A stretch of 64,000 nt of DNA. It comes from Micromonospora qiuiae (lineage in GTDB: Bacteria; Actinomycetota; Actinomycetes; Mycobacteriales; Micromonosporaceae). The notes beneath the pieces are model-generated. The model had not been told where the DNA came from. It did not search any database and saw only the letters and a program-made list of their open reading frames with translations. Below, in pieces: positions 1-7,325 of this stretch; the first letter of the stretch is position 1, and each line of letters begins with the position of its first letter. The stretch spans positions 1-64,000 of the forward strand of contig NZ_BOPC01000049.1 in the NCBI RefSeq assembly GCF_016863555.1, given 5' to 3'. A program made the translations under genes and the position numbers.

Positions 1-2
1 CG

Positions 3-1430
3 ACGACGCCGGGCGGCCCCACCGCAGCCCCGCCGCCCTCGGCGCCGCCGGTCTCCGGGCAGCCCGGGCAGCCCGCCTGGGCGCCCGCGGGCCAGCACCC
101 GTACCAGGCCGGCCAGCCCGGTTCCGCCCCGCCCTACCCGGGAGCGCCCTGGTACGCCGGCCAGTCCGGCTGGACCGGCAGCCCGCAGCCGACCTCGCCC
201 GGCGGGCAGCCGGGGTATCCCGGGCCGCACGCGGGCTACCCGGGCGGCCCGCGCACCGGCTACCCGGGCGCGTCGCCCACCGGCTACCCGGGCGGCCCGG
301 CCACCGGCTACCCGGGCGGCCCGCCGACCGGCTACCCGGGGCAGCCGGCACCGTGGACACCGGCACCCTCCAGCGGGGTACGGCCGGCCCGGATCGCCAA
401 GTTCGTCGGTGCCGGTGTCGCGGTGTTCGCGCTGATGCTCGGCAGCGGCGTCGCCGGTGGGTCGCTCGCCCTGGCGTTGAGCGACGGGGGTGGGATCACC
501 CGCACCTACTCCGCCGCGCCGGTCATCGACAGCGCCGACCTGCCCCGCATCGCCGCCTCCGTGCAGGACAGCGTCGTCTCGATCAGCACCGGCAGCGGCG
601 AAGGCTCCGGGGTGGTCCTCACCGCCGACGGATTCGTGCTGACCAACAACCACGTGATCGCCAGCGCGGGCGGTGGCGCCAGTGTCCGGGTGTTCTTCAT
701 CGACGGCACCAACGCTCAGGCGCAGGTCGTCGGCACCGACCCGAAGACCGACCTGGCCGTGTTGAAGGCCAGCGGGGTACGCGATCTCAAGCCGGCCACC
801 TTCGGTGACAGCGATGCGATGCAGGTCGGCGATCAGGTGCTCGCGCTGGGCAGCCCGCTCGGCCTGCAGGGCTCGGTCACTGCGGGCATCCTCAGCGCCC
901 GGGACCGCACCATCCAGGCCGGCGGCGGGCAGCAACTGCCCGGCCAGGCGGTCAGCTCGATCTCGGGGCTGCTCCAGACCGACGCGCCGATCAATCCGGG
1001 CAACTCCGGCGGCGCCCTGGTCAACACCCGGGGCGAGGTGATCGGCATCAACACCGCGATCGCCACTGCGGGACAGGGCAACACCGGCAACATCGGTGTG
1101 GGCTTCGCCATCCCGAGCAACAAGGCGAAGGATGTCGCGGACAAGCTCCAGCGGGGCGAGAAGATCAGCCACCCGTCGCTCGGCGTAAGCGTGAGCAACG
1201 CGCCGGACGGGGGTGCCGTGATCAACAACGCCAACCCGGGCAGCGCCGCCGAGCGGGCCGGGCTGCAACGCGGGGACGTAATCACACGATTCGGCGACAA
1301 GGCGATCAACGACGCGAACGATCTCGTCGGTGCCGTGCAGGCCGGCAAGGTCGGCGATCAGGTCGAGGTGACCTTCCAGCGAAACGGGGCCGAGGCGACG
1401 ACAACCGTAACGCTCGCCGAAGCGTCCTAA
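3..1430 (+). CDS. Membrane-anchored HtrA-type serine protease with PDZ domain (5' end outside window)
   Basis: The reading frame is already open at the window edge, so the N-terminus is missing. The visible part has three sections: about 125 residues rich in Pro, Gly, Tyr and Gln; one transmembrane segment (VGAGVAVFALML); and an exported trypsin-like protease with a PDZ domain. The catalytic triad is visible as His in TNNHVIA, Asp in KTDLAVLK and Ser in GNSGGAL. The PDZ domain begins near SLGVSVSNAPDGG and includes PGSAAERAGLQRGDVI. The family degrades or processes misfolded envelope proteins, and the PDZ domain binds exposed C-termini. An internal GTG at 423 would remove half of the membrane anchor, so I reject it as the start. 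A strong hairpin follows the stop codon. Confidence 0.93.
   Translation, partial: TTPGGPTAAPPPSAPPVSGQPGQPAWAPAGQHPYQAGQPGSAPPYPGAPWYAGQSGWTGSPQPTSPGGQPGYPGPHAGYPGGPRTGYPGASPTGYPGGPATGYPGGPPTGYPGQPAPWTPAPSSGVRPARIAKFVGAGVAVFALMLGSGVAGGSLALALSDGGGITRTYSAAPVIDSADLPRIAASVQDSVVSISTGSGEGSGVVLTADGFVLTNNHVIASAGGGASVRVFFIDGTNAQAQVVGTDPKTDLAVLKASGVRDLKPATFGDSDAMQVGDQVLALGSPLGLQGSVTAGILSARDRTIQAGGGQQLPGQAVSSISGLLQTDAPINPGNSGGALVNTRGEVIGINTAIATAGQGNTGNIGVGFAIPSNKAKDVADKLQRGEKISHPSLGVSVSNAPDGGAVINNANPGSAAERAGLQRGDVITRFGDKAINDANDLVGAVQAGKVGDQVEVTFQRNGAEATTTVTLAEAS
213..344 (+). repeat. In-frame tandem repeat encoding GYPG-x-P-x-T units
   Basis: About six degenerate 24-bp units encode the octapeptide GYPGGPxT in the cytoplasmic N-terminal region of the HtrA-type protease. 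Low-complexity Pro/Gly/Tyr tails are common in actinobacterial membrane proteins. Unit number is likely to vary between strains by slippage. Confidence 0.85.
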
Positions 1431-1452
1431 TCGAAGAACCTTCCTCCCTCGG

Positions 1453-1499
1453 GGCGGCGGGTGGCGCGGCCAAGGGGGTTGGCCGCGCTGCCCGCCGCC
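1453..1499 (+). terminator. Long GC hairpin after the HtrA gene
   Basis: Arms of about 21 bp (1453-1473 and 1479-1499) pair around a GGGGG loop. All pairs are Watson-Crick except two adjacent G-T wobbles. The hairpin starts 23 nt after the stop codon and has no U-tract, as is usual for terminators in high-GC actinomycetes. Confidence 0.75.
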
Positions 1500-1538
1500 C
1501 TCCTCCGTCTGCCGCCCGCCGCCCTCCTCCGTCTGCCG
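1491..1538. repeat. Perfect 24-bp tandem duplication
   Basis: Two identical 24-bp units (1491-1514 and 1515-1538) start in the 3' arm of the preceding hairpin, so one arm of that hairpin has a spare copy. Confidence 0.8.
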
Positions 1539-1571
1539 GGCGGCCCGCGAGAGCCACCTCCGCCGCCCACC

Positions 1572-1600
1572 GCGGGTTCACCCCCGCTGGGTGAACCCGC
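1572..1600. terminator. 12-bp perfect inverted repeat, hairpin
   Basis: Arms at 1572-1583 and 1589-1600 are perfectly complementary around a 5-nt loop. The hairpin lies between the HtrA gene and the BON-domain gene. It could be a second terminator or a regulatory site for the BON gene, whose start is 61 bp downstream. Confidence 0.5.
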
Positions 1601-1660
1601 CTCACCCACTCGGCGGGCAGCCTCTTTTCGGTGAAGACCTCGTGCGGCGGAGGGGATGCC

Positions 1661-2335
1661 ATGACCACCACGGCAGCGGCTGCCCGGACCGATGACCGGA
1701 TCCAGCGCGACGTGCTCGACGAACTCGCCTGGGACGCCCAGGTGCGCTCGAATGACATCGGGGTGACCGTGCACGGCGGTGTGGTGACCCTGACCGGCCA
1801 GGTGGACAGCGCCGCGCGCAAGTGGGCCGCAGTCCGCGCTGTTCAGCGGATACGCGGGGTGCGAGTGGTGGCCGACGACATCGAGGTACGTCCGGTCGGG
1901 CCGATCGACATCACCGACGACGCGGTGGCCCTCGCGGCCAGCCGGGCGCTGGAGTGGAACAGCTTCGTGCCGGCCGAGCGGCTCGACCTGACCGTCTCGA
2001 ACGGCTGGGTGATGCTGCGGGGCGAGGTGGAGTTCGGCTGGCAGCGGCGTACGGCCGAACGGGAGCTGCGCCGACTGCGGGGCGTACGCGGCGTGACCAA
2101 CCTGGTCGAGGTGGTCCCCGCCGCCCCCGCCGACGTCGACCGGATCCGCCGCGACGTGCAGCGCGCCCTGCTGAGGGGGATCGGCACCGAGCGGATCACG
2201 GTCGAGGTGCACGACGACACGGTGGCCCTGAGCGGGGTGGTGCGCTCCTGGTGGGAACGCGACCAGGCGGAACGGGTGGCCTGGTCGGCCGAGGGGGTGT
2301 GCGCGGTGCGGGTCGACCTGCTGGTGGGCGGCTGA
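1661..2335 (+). CDS. Protein with three BON domains
   Basis: The 224-residue product is essentially three BON modules in tandem, starting near residues 8, 80 and 155. Each has the pattern of an amphipathic helix followed by GVxVTNGxVTLxG-like strands; here these read VHGGVVTLTGQV, VSNGWVMLRGEV and VHDDTVALSGVV. No signal peptide or membrane segment is visible, so it is probably cytosolic or peripheral. BON domains bind phospholipids or act in osmotic and envelope-stress proteins, but the ligand here cannot be deduced. I chose the ATG because GGAGGGG lies 5 nt upstream; a GTG 30 bp earlier has no such site. The glycosyltransferase on the same strand starts 114 bp downstream. Confidence 0.88.
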   Translation: MTTTAAAARTDDRIQRDVLDELAWDAQVRSNDIGVTVHGGVVTLTGQVDSAARKWAAVRAVQRIRGVRVVADDIEVRPVGPIDITDDAVALAASRALEWNSFVPAERLDLTVSNGWVMLRGEVEFGWQRRTAERELRRLRGVRGVTNLVEVVPAAPADVDRIRRDVQRALLRGIGTERITVEVHDDTVALSGVVRSWWERDQAERVAWSAEGVCAVRVDLLVGG

Positions 2336-2449
2336 GCGGCGTAGCCGATGTCCGGTTTGCCGGTGTCGACGCCGGGAAAGCGCTCCGGTCCGGCGGGATC
2401 TCGGCGCCGGGCGCCGGGATTGACGCACCCGACCGACGGGGGAGGACTC

Positions 2450-3556
2450 GTGCCCGACAACCACGCCGCGGGTAATCAGGGTTTGCGGATCGCGATGGTG
2501 GTGCCACCGTGGCTGTCGGTGCCCCCGCCCGGCTACGGAGGGCTGGAGCAGGTGGTGGCCGGCCTGGTGGACGCCCTGGTCGACCGGGGCCACGCGGTGA
2601 CCCTGATGGGTGCCGGGGATGAGCACCGCACCGCCGCCGAGTTCCTCGCCATGCTCGACGACCTCCAGTACGACCGGCTCGGCGAATCGTTGCCGGAACT
2701 GGCCCACCTGGCCCGGGTGAATCATCTGCTGAGCATGGCCGACTTCGATCTGGTGCACGACCACACCACGGTCGGCCCGCTGGTCGCTGGCCGACGCGCG
2801 GTGCCCACCGTGGCGACGGTGCACGGCAACCCGGTGGGCGAGTACGGCACGGTGCTCAGCGACACCGACCGGGGCGTCGGCCTGGTGGCCATCTCGCACG
2901 CCCAGCGTCGGCTGAACCCCCGGCTGCCGTGGGTCGGCACCGTGCACAACGCGATGGAGACCGAGCTGTTCCCCCGCAAGAGCGAACCCAGCCACGGCCC
3001 GGTGCTGTGGCTGGCCCGGTTCAGCCCCGACAAGGGGCCGAACCTGGCCATCCGAGCCTGCCGCGCTGCGGGCCTACCGCTGGTGCTGGCCGGCAAGTGC
3101 ACCGAGCCCGCCGAACTGGGCTATTACGACGAGGTGATCCGGCCGATGCTGGGCCCGGATGTCACGGTGGTGCTCGACGCCGACCGGGATGCGGTGCTCC
3201 GGCTACTGGTCGAGGCGTGCTGCCTGATCATGCCGATTCAGTGGGAGGAGCCTTTCGGCGTCGTGATGCTGGAGGCGATGGCCACCGGCACACCGGTGGT
3301 GGCGCTGCGCCGGGGGGCGGTGCCGGAACTGGTCCGGCCGGGAGTGACCGGGCTGATCTGTGACCAGGCGGACGAGTTGCCGGCGGCACTGCGCGCGGCC
3401 TCCGGTCTCGACCCGTCGGAGTGCGTGGCGCACGTCGCGCAGACCTTCTCCACCGAGCGGATGGCGGCCGGCTACGAGGCGGTGTACCGGCGCTTCCTCG
3501 CCGGGGGGTTCCCGAACGGCCGAGTGCGGGAAGCGACCCGCAGCACGCCGGGCTGA
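2450..3556 (+). CDS. Family 4 glycosyltransferase (GT-B fold)
   Basis: The 368-residue protein transfers a sugar from a nucleotide-sugar donor, probably to a small molecule or cell-wall acceptor that cannot be identified. The N-terminal acceptor domain carries the glycine-rich loop PPPGYGGLEQVV. The C-terminal donor domain has KGPNLAIRA and the EX7E motif in EEPFGVVMLE, followed by GTPVVALRRGAVPELV. The GTG start is preceded by GGAGGA at a good distance; an upstream in-frame ATG at 2348 would add 34 Pro/Arg-rich residues unlike the family. The stop lies 6 bp from the convergent kinase gene, so the two transcripts must end against each other. Confidence 0.88.
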   Translation: MPDNHAAGNQGLRIAMVVPPWLSVPPPGYGGLEQVVAGLVDALVDRGHAVTLMGAGDEHRTAAEFLAMLDDLQYDRLGESLPELAHLARVNHLLSMADFDLVHDHTTVGPLVAGRRAVPTVATVHGNPVGEYGTVLSDTDRGVGLVAISHAQRRLNPRLPWVGTVHNAMETELFPRKSEPSHGPVLWLARFSPDKGPNLAIRACRAAGLPLVLAGKCTEPAELGYYDEVIRPMLGPDVTVVLDADRDAVLRLLVEACCLIMPIQWEEPFGVVMLEAMATGTPVVALRRGAVPELVRPGVTGLICDQADELPAALRAASGLDPSECVAHVAQTFSTERMAAGYEAVYRRFLAGGFPNGRVREATRSTPG

Positions 3557-3562
3557 TGCCGG

Positions 3563-5149
3563 TCAGGTCCGCGCGGCGCCGAGCGCGGCGATGGCCGCGT
3601 CGAGCTGTTGGGCGTACGCGGGGCTCAGCGCCTGCTCGCCGAGCCGGGTGGCCACCTTCTCGCGCAGCCGCGCGACTCCCGGCCCCAGCTCGCCATCTCC
3701 ACCGGCCACCGCCCGGGTCAGGTTGCGCAGCTCGTTTTGCAGGTCGAGGCCGACATCCTCGCGGATGCCGCCGTCGGCGAGACCGGCGCCGATCACCGCT
3801 TCGAGCCGGTTCGCGGCCTCGGTCAGGGTGTCCGTCCCGCCCGGCTGGGGCCGTGCGGTGGTCGGGCTGGGCTGGGGAGCCGGAGTGGTCGACGGCGCGA
3901 CCGGTGGCTGGGCGCTGGCGGTGTTCTCCGGCGGGGGCGGTTCGACCTGCCCGGTCGGGCCGTCGCTGGGCAGCGCGGCGGGCGGCTCGCCGCCGTCCTC
4001 CGGGAGCAGCGCCGGAACGGCAAGTGCTGCGGCGACCAGGATCGCCGCCGCGGGCACCAGGAAAGCAGGGCGTAGCAGCCGCGATGGCCCGGACCGTCGT
4101 TGGTCGGGTTCGGAGCTGTCCGGATCCGGCCCGGCGGGCCCGGTGGCCGCCTCCTTGTGGGGCTGGCCGCTGGCGGCCGATTGCGACGTCGGGGCGGCAG
4201 CGCCCGGTGACGCGGCGGCAACGGCCTGGGGCGTGCCGGCGGGAACGGCGCCGTGCGGCTCGACCGAGGGGAGCGCCACGGTGGGGACGAGCATCGTGCT
4301 GGCCTGCGGATCGGCCGGCAGCAGATGGTCGCGGAGCACGGTGGCCACCTGGCGGGCGGTGGGGCGGTCGGCCGGGTCGCGGGACAGGCAGCGCAGGCAG
4401 ACCTCGGCCACTGTCGGTGGCAGGCCGGGCACGCCGGCGAGCGTGGGCGGTGCGCCCTCAGCCAGTGCGACGCTGAGTTCCTCCCAGGTGTCCGCCGGGT
4501 ACGGGACCCGGCCGGTCAGCGTCTCGTACAGCAGCACGCCGAGCGAGTAGACGTCGGTCGCCGGCTGGGCCGGCGCCCCGTCGAGCCGTTCCGGCGCCAC
4601 GTACGCCGGGGTGCCGAAGGTGGCGCCGTCCTCGTCGTCGTCGGGGGTGCCGATCCTGGTGGCGATGCCGAAGTCGAGCACCTTGGCGCCGACCTGGGTC
4701 ATCATCACGTTGGCGGTGGTGACGTCCCGGTGCACGATGCCGAGCCGGTGCGCGCTGGCGAGTGCGTCGGCGACCTGTGCGCCGATCTCCACCGCCTCGG
4801 GCCAGGGCAGCGGCCCCTCGGTGAGCCGGAACTCCAACTCCTCGCCGGAGAGCAGTTCCATCACCACGAACGAGGTGATGGAGCCGTCCGGCGACACCGT
4901 CTCGCCGTAGTCGTGCACCGACGTCACGTGCGGGTGGACGAGTTGGGCGGCGGCCCGGGCCTCCTCGCGGACCATGTCGCGGAACCGGGCGTCGGCGGCC
5001 AGTGACGGGGCGAGCACCTTCAGCGCGACCACCCGGTCGAGCACCTCGTCGCGGGCTCGCCAGATCACCGACATGCCACCGGCGCCGATCTGGTCGATCA
5101 GCCGGTATCTGGTGGCCAGCAACCGGCCAGGCTGCAGCGCTGGCTTCAA
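3563..5149 (-). CDS. Transmembrane Ser/Thr protein kinase (PknA/B-like)
   Basis: The 528-residue protein has an N-terminal eukaryotic-like kinase domain (about 13-275), a Pro/Ala-rich linker, one transmembrane segment (FLVPAAAILVAAALAVPALL) and an extracytoplasmic tail with a Pro/Thr stalk and a helical end. Visible catalytic elements are the glycine loop GAGGMSV, Lys44 in VALKVL, HRD with Asp142, Asn147 and DFG. Unusually, the catalytic loop reads HRDVTTANVM, so the Lys normally two residues after the catalytic Asp is Thr144. No PASTA repeats are present, so the sensor differs from PknB. The start appears to be TTG after a GAGGCAGG-like site; this is the least certain part. The neighbouring patatin gene is divergent. 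Confidence 0.9.
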   Translation of the reverse strand: MKPALQPGRLLATRYRLIDQIGAGGMSVIWRARDEVLDRVVALKVLAPSLAADARFRDMVREEARAAAQLVHPHVTSVHDYGETVSPDGSITSFVVMELLSGEELEFRLTEGPLPWPEAVEIGAQVADALASAHRLGIVHRDVTTANVMMTQVGAKVLDFGIATRIGTPDDDEDGATFGTPAYVAPERLDGAPAQPATDVYSLGVLLYETLTGRVPYPADTWEELSVALAEGAPPTLAGVPGLPPTVAEVCLRCLSRDPADRPTARQVATVLRDHLLPADPQASTMLVPTVALPSVEPHGAVPAGTPQAVAAASPGAAAPTSQSAASGQPHKEAATGPAGPDPDSSEPDQRRSGPSRLLRPAFLVPAAAILVAAALAVPALLPEDGGEPPAALPSDGPTGQVEPPPPENTASAQPPVAPSTTPAPQPSPTTARPQPGGTDTLTEAANRLEAVIGAGLADGGIREDVGLDLQNELRNLTRAVAGGDGELGPGVARLREKVATRLGEQALSPAYAQQLDAAIAALGAART

Positions 5150-5358
5150 GAAATCGCACCTGCCTCTTAGGTGGGAGCGGTATCAGGTTGCGGGAATGTT
5201 GCTTCGCTGTCAACGGCACGGCGGGCCATCGCTGTCGACCCGGATCCGATCGGTGCCGGGGATCGCTGGGGTACGCGCAGCGAGCGACGCGACGGACGGC
5301 GGGCGCTCGGGCAGATCAGGATGACCGCGCTCGAGCGGGGCGTGCCAGGATTGACGGC

Positions 5359-6189
5359 ATGGGGCGGGGACCGGTGGCGTTCGTGCTCGGGGGTGGAGGT
5401 GTCCTCGGCGCGGTGGAGGTGGGCATGTTGCGTGCCCTGTTCCGCGCCGGGATCCGGCCGGACATGGTGCTCGGCACGTCGATCGGCGCGGTCAACGGGG
5501 CCCTGGTCGCTGCCGATCCCTGCGAGGCGGTCACCGACCGGCTGGTGCGGCTCTGGGCCTCCCCCGAGGCGAGTGAGGTGTACGGCGACTCGGTGGCCCG
5601 GCAACTGCGTCGCTTCGCCGCCCGTACCCACCTGCACTCGCCCCGGCCGCTACACAAGCTGCTGGAGAGCGAGCTGGGCGCGGAGACCACCTTCGCCGAC
5701 CTGAAGATCCCCTTCCGTTGCTGCGCGGCGAACATCGAGCGGGCCGCGGAGCACTGGTTCGTCAGCGGGCCGGTGGTGCCCGCGGTGCTCGCGTCGGCCT
5801 CGGTGCCCGGGTTGTTGCCGCCGGCACGCATCGGCGATCAGCACTACATCGACGGCGGGATCGTCAACTCCATCCCGATCGGTGAGGCGGTTGCGGCCGG
5901 TGCCGGCCGGATCTTCGTACTCCAGGTGGGCCGGATCGAGCGGGCGCTGGCTCCGCCGCGGCGACCGTGGGAGATCGCCCAGGTCGCGTTCGAGATCGCC
6001 CGCCGGCACCGGTTCGCCCGGGAGATGGCTGCGCTGCCCGAGGGCGTGGAGGTGCACGTGCTGCCGACCGGCGGGCTGGAACCGCGCGACGACACGCCGT
6101 GGGCGTACCGGGACATGGCGGCGGTGGGCCGGCGGATCAGCCGTGCCTACGCGGCCTCCCGGCACTACCTGGCGAACCTGGAACGCTGA
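5359..6189 (+). CDS. Patatin-like phospholipase/esterase
   Basis: The 276-residue protein belongs to the patatin/RssA family of Ser-Asp dyad lipid acyl hydrolases. The oxyanion hole is GGGGVLG (residues 11-17), the nucleophile is Ser41 in GTSIG and the dyad Asp165 is in YIDGGIVNS. Its length is typical of the short bacterial members, with no added domain. The ATG follows a short leader, and longer in-frame extensions upstream do not look coding. Its TGA overlaps the ATG of the acyltransferase by one base, so the two are translationally coupled and may act together on glycerolipid acyl chains. Confidence 0.9.
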   Translation: MGRGPVAFVLGGGGVLGAVEVGMLRALFRAGIRPDMVLGTSIGAVNGALVAADPCEAVTDRLVRLWASPEASEVYGDSVARQLRRFAARTHLHSPRPLHKLLESELGAETTFADLKIPFRCCAANIERAAEHWFVSGPVVPAVLASASVPGLLPPARIGDQHYIDGGIVNSIPIGEAVAAGAGRIFVLQVGRIERALAPPRRPWEIAQVAFEIARRHRFAREMAALPEGVEVHVLPTGGLEPRDDTPWAYRDMAAVGRRISRAYAASRHYLANLER

Positions 6190-7205
6190 TGCCGCTGCCT
6201 CCCCGTTGGCTCCGCCGCCTGCTGCTGGCGCCGGGCGTGGTGCTGCTGGTGGTCCTGTTGGTGACCACGGTGCCGCTCTGGGCGTTGCTGGCGGTGCTGC
6301 TGTCCCCGTTCGTTCCGGGAAGGCTACGGCCCCTGCGGCTGTTGTGGCTCGGCCTGTTCTACCTGCTCTGGGACGCGGCGGCGCTGCTGAGCCTGTTCGG
6401 GCTCTGGGTCGCCTCCGGGTTCGGCTGGCGGGTCCGCTCACCGGCCTTCCAGCGCGCCCACTACGTGCTGGCGGGCTGGTTCCTGCGGGTGCTGTTCTGG
6501 CAGGCCCGGTGGACGCTGCGGCTCAGCCTCGAGGTGGTCGGCACCGATCCGGACACCGCGATGCCCGGCCGGCCCGAGTTGGTGCTCTGCCGGCACGCCG
6601 GTCCGGGTGACTCCTTCATCCTGATCCACGCCCTGGTGAACTGGTTCCGGCGCGAGCCGCGGATCGTGCTCAAGGACACCCTTCAGTGGGACCCGGCGAT
6701 CGACGTGCTGCTCAACCGGCTGCCGAGCCGCTTCATCGCGCCCGGTCAGGGCGGCCCCGCCTCGCTCACCGAGCAGGTCGGGCACCTTGCGGTCGGTCTG
6801 GACGACGACGACGTCTTCGTGATCTTCCCGGAGGGCGGCAACTTCACGCCGCGGCGGCGGCTGCGGGCCATCGCCCGGCTGCGCGACCGGGGGTACGAGC
6901 GCATGGCGCTGCGGGCGGAGGCCATGCGGCACGTGCTCGCCCCGCAGCCCGGCGGGGTGCTGGCGGCGTTGGACGCCGCACCGGACGCCGGGGTGATCTT
7001 CGTGGCCCACACCGGCCTGGACCGGATGCTCACCATCGGTGACGTGTGGCGGGAGCTGCCGATGGACAAGCGGCTCGTGATGCGATTCTGGTCGGTGCCG
7101 CCGGAGGAGATCCCGGCCGGGCAGCAGGAGCGCATCGACTGGCTCTACGAGTGGTGGAGCCGGATCGACCGGTGGATCGCGGAGAACCGAGAAAGTGTCG
7201 CGTAG
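6189..7205 (+). CDS. PlsC-like lysophospholipid acyltransferase
   Basis: The 338-residue protein has a very hydrophobic N-terminus (about residues 10-75, two or three membrane helices) followed by an acyltransferase domain. It contains an HX4D motif (His and Asp in CRHAGPGDSF) and a FPEGGNFTP block that corresponds to the FPEGTRS motif of 1-acylglycerol-3-phosphate acyltransferases. It is expected to transfer an acyl group to a lysophospholipid at the inner membrane face, with unknown exact substrate. It is translationally coupled to the upstream patatin gene (TGATG), suggesting a deacylation/reacylation pair. Confidence 0.85.
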   Translation: MPLPPRWLRRLLLAPGVVLLVVLLVTTVPLWALLAVLLSPFVPGRLRPLRLLWLGLFYLLWDAAALLSLFGLWVASGFGWRVRSPAFQRAHYVLAGWFLRVLFWQARWTLRLSLEVVGTDPDTAMPGRPELVLCRHAGPGDSFILIHALVNWFRREPRIVLKDTLQWDPAIDVLLNRLPSRFIAPGQGGPASLTEQVGHLAVGLDDDDVFVIFPEGGNFTPRRRLRAIARLRDRGYERMALRAEAMRHVLAPQPGGVLAALDAAPDAGVIFVAHTGLDRMLTIGDVWRELPMDKRLVMRFWSVPPEEIPAGQQERIDWLYEWWSRIDRWIAENRESVA

Positions 7206-7325
7206 GGTGCGCACGTGAACCTGATCGGCCTGGTGACGACGGTGGTCGGCGCGCGGCTCGAGCAGACCCGCCCCTGAGTACGCGCACTCTGGTGCGGGCG
7301 GTACCCGCCTGTCGAGGATGACACC

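Noticed and set aside
7215-7277. 20-codon GTG ORF (starting VNLIGLVTT) between the acyltransferase and the large membrane protein
   Set aside because: It has no ribosome binding site, promoter or similarity that I can see, and is short enough to be chance.
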